From DAORHV01 sp964434575 (GTDB lineage Bacteria > Patescibacteriota > Gracilibacteria > Peribacterales > Peribacteraceae): DNA of 15,938 bases. The notes beneath the pieces are model-generated. The model had not been told where the DNA came from and did no database searches. It saw only the letters and a program-made list of their open reading frames with translations. Below, one piece after another: positions 12,897 through 15,938 of the stretch (the stretch's first letter is position 1; each line of letters opens with the position of its first letter). The position numbers and the translations under genes are program-made. The stretch spans positions 1-15,938 of the forward strand of contig CAYSWB010000027.1 in the NCBI GenBank assembly GCA_964434575.1. The letters are read 5' to 3'.

Positions 12897-13556
12897 ATGA
12901 GCAAACACACCGCGTTCGCCCTCATCGCCGCAGCCGCGCTGGCATCGTGTTCGGTGAGCATCAGCAACGAAGAAGCCCGGGCCGCCTTCAAGATGGCCTA
13001 CGACTACCAGCACGGCATCGACGTGCAAGTCGACTTCGAGAAAGCCGCGTTCCACTACACGCGTGCGGCCGAAGGCGGATTGGCGGAAGCGCAGTTCAAC
13101 CTGGGCAACATGTACGTGTCCGGCAGCGGCGTCGTGATGGACCACTCCAAAGCAGTCGAGTGGTTCCGCAAGGCCGCCGAGCAGGGGCTGCCGCAGGCGC
13201 AGTTCAACCTGGCCAACATGTACCGCACCGGCGACGGCATCCGCCAGGATTACGCCCGTGCCGCGCAGTGGTACCGCAATGCCGCCGACCGCGGCATGGC
13301 CGCTGCGCAATACAACCTGGGCGCCATGTACGGCAACGGCGAAGGCCTGCCGCAAGACTACGCGGAGGCGTACTACTGGCTGCTCCTCAGCTCCAAACAG
13401 GGTTACGCCGCGGCCAACAATTATCTCAACAACTTCCGCCCCGATCTCACGCCGGCCGTCCGCGCGCAAATCGAGCGCGAAGCGGACGCGGCGCACTCCG
13501 CGATCACGAGGCAGTTGCGGCTGCTGGCCGGCTCGGGCTCGTCCTCCAGCAAGTAG
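12897..13556 (+). CDS. Sel1-repeat lipoprotein
   Basis: The 219-aa protein has a short signal sequence with lipobox LASC and predicted lipidated Cys18. The body is a run of Sel1-like helix-turn-helix repeats of 36 residues: a degenerate one (27-62), then about 63-98, 99-134 and 135-170. They share A-x-A-Q-[FY]-N-L-[GA]-x-M-Y, the G-x-G turn and A-x-x-W-[FY]-R-x-A-A. The C-terminal helix ends in a Gly/Ser-rich tail (GSGSSSSK). Sel1 repeats form solenoids that scaffold protein complexes, so this is probably a membrane-anchored periplasmic or surface adaptor; the partner is unknown. ATG 12897 is supported by the signal peptide and by a TATACT box 7 nt upstream. The stop is 1 nt from the stop of the convergent peroxiredoxin gene. 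Confidence 0.93.
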   Translation: MSKHTAFALIAAAALASCSVSISNEEARAAFKMAYDYQHGIDVQVDFEKAAFHYTRAAEGGLAEAQFNLGNMYVSGSGVVMDHSKAVEWFRKAAEQGLPQAQFNLANMYRTGDGIRQDYARAAQWYRNAADRGMAAAQYNLGAMYGNGEGLPQDYAEAYYWLLLSSKQGYAAANNYLNNFRPDLTPAVRAQIEREADAAHSAITRQLRLLAGSGSSSSK

Positions 13557-13557
13557 C

Positions 13558-14004
13558 TCAGGCCCGCATCGCCTTCACGTCATCCAGGATCATGGACGCA
13601 TGGACGGTGCAGTCGAAGCCGGTATAAATCTTGCGGATGACGCCTTCGGGGTCGATGAGGAAGGACACGCGTTTGCCGAAGCCGTCCGACGTTGCCTCGT
13701 ACTTGCCGATCAGCGAAGCGTCCGTATCCACGAGCAGCGGGAACGGGAGTTTGTACTTGTCGACGAACTTGCGGTGGCTGTCGGGTGAATCCTTGCTGAC
13801 GCCCAGCACCTCGACGACGCCCTGATAATCCGCGAACGCGTCGCGGATGCCGCATGCCTGGATGGTGCAGCCCGGAGTGTCGTCCTTGGGATAAAAATAC
13901 AACAGCAGCCATTTGCCGCGGTAACCGGCCAGGGAACGACCGGCGCCGGCGTGATCTGTGGCGGACCAATCGGGCGCCGCCATTCCCGGAGAAAGTGTAG
14001 TCAT
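13558..14004 (-). CDS. bcp: Thioredoxin-dependent peroxiredoxin, BCP/PrxQ type
   Basis: This enzyme would reduce hydrogen peroxide and organic peroxides using thiol donors, in the cytoplasm. The 148-aa protein has the thioredoxin-fold core LLLYFYPKDDTPGCTIQACGIRD (33-55). Cys46 is the peroxidatic Cys and Cys51 the resolving one, in the five-residue spacing of the PrxQ/BCP subgroup. VLGVSKDSPDSHRKF (71-85), LPFPLLVDTDA (91-101) and the later RVSFLIDPEGVIRKIY (117-132) are also as expected. ATG 14004 gives the standard N-terminus. A TATACT box 7 nt upstream implies a leaderless mRNA. A longer open frame upstream to 14097 is not used. The gene is convergent with the Sel1 lipoprotein gene and divergent from the Ser-rich protein gene. 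Confidence 0.96.
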   Translation of the reverse strand: MTTLSPGMAAPDWSATDHAGAGRSLAGYRGKWLLLYFYPKDDTPGCTIQACGIRDAFADYQGVVEVLGVSKDSPDSHRKFVDKYKLPFPLLVDTDASLIGKYEATSDGFGKRVSFLIDPEGVIRKIYTGFDCTVHASMILDDVKAMRA

Positions 14005-14011
14005 GGCCCTC

Positions 14012-14017
14012 AGTATA
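14012..14017 (-). promoter_or_regulatory. -10 box of a probable leaderless promoter
   Basis: TATACT on the - strand is followed after 7 nt by the peroxiredoxin ATG (14004). The start of transcription should coincide with the start codon. Confidence 0.6.
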
Positions 14018-14085
14018 CATGGGGCTGTACTGACGGCAGGTTTCAGGTACCATATTCCGGCATTTTTGTACTTTTCCCCCTTTCC

Positions 14086-14580
14086 ATGAACAAGCACGCA
14101 GTTCTTCAGGGATTGGTCGCAGGCGCCGTCGCGCTGACCATGACCACGGGCGTTCTGGCCCAGAGCAGCTCGAGCTCTTCCAGCTCGGCCGCTTCGTCGA
14201 CCTCGTCTTCCGTGACGTCGTCCATGAGCTCCTCCGATTCGTCGATGTCCTCGTCCATGACCTCTTCGATGTCCTCCTCCATGTCTTCCAGCGCGGTGAG
14301 CAGCAGCGCCTCGTCGATGTCGTCCTCGATGTCTTCGTCGGCCATGTCGTCTTCTGTCAGCTCGTCTGCCGTTTCGTCGTCCGTGTCCAGCTCGGTTGCC
14401 GGCTGCCAGAAGCCGCCCCGCACCGTGAAGGGCAAAGAGCGCGCCCAGTTGGTCCGCGCCTGGACCAAGTGCAAGCTCCAGGAGCGCATGAACAAGCGCA
14501 AGGCTCAGTTCGAGAAGCGCATGGACAAGATGGAAAAGAAGATCGAGAAAATCGAGAACAAGATGGAGAAGCGCGGTTAA
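14086..14580 (+). CDS. Secreted Ser-rich protein with charged C-terminal helix
   Basis: The 164-aa protein has a clear signal peptide (1-25, cleavage after VLA). Residues 26-105 are almost entirely Ser with Met, Ala, Val and Thr (SSSM, SSSA, SSSV units), a long flexible and possibly modified linker. After Cys107 comes a basic, Glu/Lys/Met-rich region (108-164), a probable single long helix or coiled coil (MNKRKAQFEKRMDKMEKKIE). Cys129 could pair with Cys107. No enzyme domain is seen. ATG 14086 is fixed by the signal peptide; the leader is pyrimidine-rich with no Shine-Dalgarno sequence, and TACCAT (14048-14053) is a possible -10. A strong intrinsic terminator follows 17 nt after the stop, so this is a monocistronic unit. 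A surface stalk or adhesion role is speculative. Confidence 0.88.
   Translation: MNKHAVLQGLVAGAVALTMTTGVLAQSSSSSSSSAASSTSSSVTSSMSSSDSSMSSSMTSSMSSSMSSSAVSSSASSMSSSMSSSAMSSSVSSSAVSSSVSSSVAGCQKPPRTVKGKERAQLVRAWTKCKLQERMNKRKAQFEKRMDKMEKKIEKIENKMEKRG
14163..14397 (+). repeat. Ser-codon low-complexity tract
   Basis: Imperfect short repeats of TCG/TCC/TCT/AGC codons interspersed with ATG and GCG/GTG encode the Ser-rich linker. Codon choice varies between units, so selection for the amino-acid pattern is more likely than recent tandem duplication. Some 11-nt units (TCGATGTCCTC type) recur several times. Confidence 0.65.
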
Positions 14581-14594
14581 TCGCGATCCAAAAG

Positions 14595-14624
14595 AAGGCG
14601 GTTCCTCCGGGAGCCGCTTTTTTT
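14595..14624 (+). terminator. Strong rho-independent terminator, shared by convergent genes
   Basis: GCGGTTCC (14598-14605) pairs with GGAGCCGC (14610-14617) around a TCCG loop, with one G-U pair. AA on the left and TT on the right extend it. A seven-base T tract follows (14618-14624) and overlaps the stop codon of the convergent MFS gene. It is oriented for the Ser-rich gene but could work in both directions, since the opposite strand reads CTTCTTTT after the stem. Confidence 0.9.
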
Positions 14625-15870
14625 ATACCTCGTGGAACAGTTCGCGGTGTTCCCTGCGGAAGAACGTGACGAACACGATCCATCCGATGAACGTGCACGC
14701 GCTTGCCACGATGGTGGGCATGTTCATGTGCACGGAGACGATGAGACCGGCGATGATCGGCGGAATGGCGATGCCGAGCGACTGGATGGACTGGTAGATG
14801 CCCATCACTTCGCCCTGGGAATCCTTGCTCGCCAGATCCGACACGACGGCGATGGACGTGGGTTGGATGAGCCCCTGGAACACGGCGATCAGCGGCAGCA
14901 GCACGTACAGCGCCCTCGGATCATTCGGCACCACGAGAACCGGCAGAACCACCGCCAGGCACAGCGCCGAAACCGTGAGAATGGTCACCGGTGAATACCG
15001 CTTGGAGATGGGACGCAGCAGCAAGCCCTGGGTCAGCACGATCCACAAACCGATGTAGGCGAAGAGATCGCCGATGTCTTTTTGCGAGTAGTTGAACTTC
15101 TCGATCATGAACACCTGGAAGAACTGCGTGAAGAAATTGAAGCCGAACGCCAGCACGAACGACACGATGAACATCGTGCGCAGGTTGGGCATGTGCCAGG
15201 CACGCAGGATGTTGCGCACGCCGGTGAGCAGGCTGATTTTGGTGTTGATGGACGTCTTGAGCGTCTCGGGCAGCCAGAGGAACACCAACAGCGCGTTCAG
15301 CGCGCAGAGGCCGGCAGCCAGCCAGAACGGGGTGGAAAAGGTGAACCAGCTGAGCGCCGTAGGGTCGGACAGGCGCCCGCCGATGTAGGGACCCAAGATG
15401 AAGCCGAGTCCGAACGCCGTTCCGACCAATCCGAAGTTGCGCGTTTTGGACTCCTCGTCACTGATGTCGGCGATGGCCGAAATGCCGACGGCCACGCTGC
15501 CGCCGCCGAATCCGTCGATGATGCGGCTGACAAACAGCAGCGCGAGGTCGTTGGTCGCGATGCCGATGGCGAAGAGGCAGTAGCCGATGCAACTTCCCGT
15601 CAGGACGGTCATGAGCACCTTGCGCCTGCCGATGTGATCGGACCACGCGCCCAAAATGGGAGCGCCCACGAATTGCGCCAGCGGATACGCGGCGATCAGC
15701 AGTCCGAGGGTAACATTCTTCAGCTCATGCGGCGTACCCAGCGGAAACAGCCCGCCGTCTCCCTTTAACACGACCACGGCGATGACCGGGATGACGATCC
15801 CGACACCCAGCAGATCCAGGAAGACGGTAAAGAAAATCGATGCCAGTGCCAGACTCCTGTTCTTCACCAT
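14623..15870 (-). CDS. MFS transporter, TetA-like drug:H+ antiporter group
   Basis: The 415-aa protein with about 12 hydrophobic segments is a major facilitator superfamily transporter. The first helix, FLDLLGVGIVIPVI (18-31), and the motif A loop GAPILGAWSDHIGRRKVL (69-86) match the DHA1 group that includes TetA. A motif C-like Gly-rich stretch, GTAFGLGFILGPYIGG (150-165), follows; it is characteristic of antiporters. Substrate is not predictable; drug or metabolite export is the family default. ATG 15870 lies 13 nt after the 3' CCA end of tRNA-Pro on the same strand, with no convincing -10 between, so transcription from the tRNA promoter and RNase processing are likely. The 3' end meets the terminator of the convergent Ser-rich gene. 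Confidence 0.9.
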   Translation of the reverse strand: MVKNRSLALASIFFTVFLDLLGVGIVIPVIAVVVLKGDGGLFPLGTPHELKNVTLGLLIAAYPLAQFVGAPILGAWSDHIGRRKVLMTVLTGSCIGYCLFAIGIATNDLALLFVSRIIDGFGGGSVAVGISAIADISDEESKTRNFGLVGTAFGLGFILGPYIGGRLSDPTALSWFTFSTPFWLAAGLCALNALLVFLWLPETLKTSINTKISLLTGVRNILRAWHMPNLRTMFIVSFVLAFGFNFFTQFFQVFMIEKFNYSQKDIGDLFAYIGLWIVLTQGLLLRPISKRYSPVTILTVSALCLAVVLPVLVVPNDPRALYVLLPLIAVFQGLIQPTSIAVVSDLASKDSQGEVMGIYQSIQSLGIAIPPIIAGLIVSVHMNMPTIVASACTFIGWIVFVTFFRREHRELFHEV

Positions 15871-15883
15871 GGAATGATGACAA

Positions 15884-15938
15884 TGGTCGGAGCGAAAGGA
15901 CTCGAACCTTCGGCCTCGTGGTCCCGAACCACGCGCTC
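15884..15938 (-). tRNA. tRNA-Pro (CGG), 5' end outside window
   Basis: Read on the - strand, the anticodon arm CGTGG-TTCGGGA-CCACG has anticodon CGG (15924-15926). It is followed by a 5-nt variable region, the T arm GAAGG-TTCGAGT-CCTTT, acceptor strand CGCTCCG, discriminator A and an encoded CCA at the 3' end. The loop and discriminator match bacterial tRNA-Pro reading CCG codons. The D arm and 5' acceptor strand lie beyond the window. The MFS gene begins 13 nt downstream. Confidence 0.93.

Noticed and set aside
11551..12900. 449-aa open frame on the + strand
   Set aside because: It covers three - strand genes with better starts, promoters and composition; its own sequence is low-quality Arg/Gly/His-rich.
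14005..14097. 31-residue N-terminal extension of the peroxiredoxin
   Set aside because: It would cover the TATACT promoter and has no similarity to the BCP N-terminus; ATG 14004 matches the family.
14163..14397. CRISPR-like or tandem-repeat array
   Set aside because: The repeats are in-frame Ser codons with variable third bases and no spacer periodicity, explained by the Ser-rich protein.

Overview
The window is a compact bacterial chromosome segment of high G+C (by eye roughly 60 %) with 18 protein genes, bounded by two partial tRNA genes: a type II tRNA (serine) on the + strand at the left edge and tRNA-Pro(CGG) on the - strand at the right edge. Genes are short and densely packed, often touching or overlapping at their ends. 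TGA and TAA/TAG all serve as stops, so the code looks standard. The mix (single-domain riboflavin kinase, MurE-like ligase without its N-terminal domain, LemA/TPM pair, PKD proteins, Ser-rich secreted protein, many short orphans, almost no Shine-Dalgarno sequences) suggests a Patescibacteria/CPR-type organism, perhaps Peribacteria-like. That placement is inference; no taxonomic marker such as 16S is present.

Left part (1-5438). tRNA-Ser end; a small anchored protein of unknown function; an aquaporin-family channel; an orphan 168-aa protein; then an overlapping pair, riboflavin kinase and a MurE-like Mur ligase. The ligase gene ends tail-to-tail with lgt (prolipoprotein diacylglyceryl transferase, - strand), and lgt is divergent from tsaD (tRNA t6A synthesis).

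Middle part (5419-12840), all on the - strand. In transcription order: a single-span protein with an FG-GAP/EF-hand-like Asp loop, two orphan proteins, the lemA-TPM operon, a two-domain secreted beta protein, a LolA/LppX-like lipoprotein, a three-helix membrane protein carrying about six PKD repeats, and a 36-aa membrane peptide whose ATG overlaps the stop of the PKD gene (ATGA). Almost everything here is an envelope or surface protein. This block is the best candidate for an undescribed system.

Right part (12897-15938). A Sel1-repeat lipoprotein (+) ends 1 nt from a convergent BCP-type peroxiredoxin (-). A Ser-rich secreted protein with a charged C-terminal helix (+) ends in a strong intrinsic terminator shared with a convergent MFS transporter (-). 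The MFS gene begins 13 nt behind tRNA-Pro and is probably co-transcribed with it. Lgt could modify the two lipoproteins seen here.

Regulation. Most promoters show a clear -10 box (TATACT, TACAAT or similar) without an obvious -35. Four of them lie 6-7 nt before the start codon, implying leaderless mRNAs. Others have short pyrimidine-rich leaders. One promoter is nested inside a terminator hairpin. No stretch longer than 300 bases lacks a gene. I saw no insertion sequence, CRISPR array, prophage or riboswitch.
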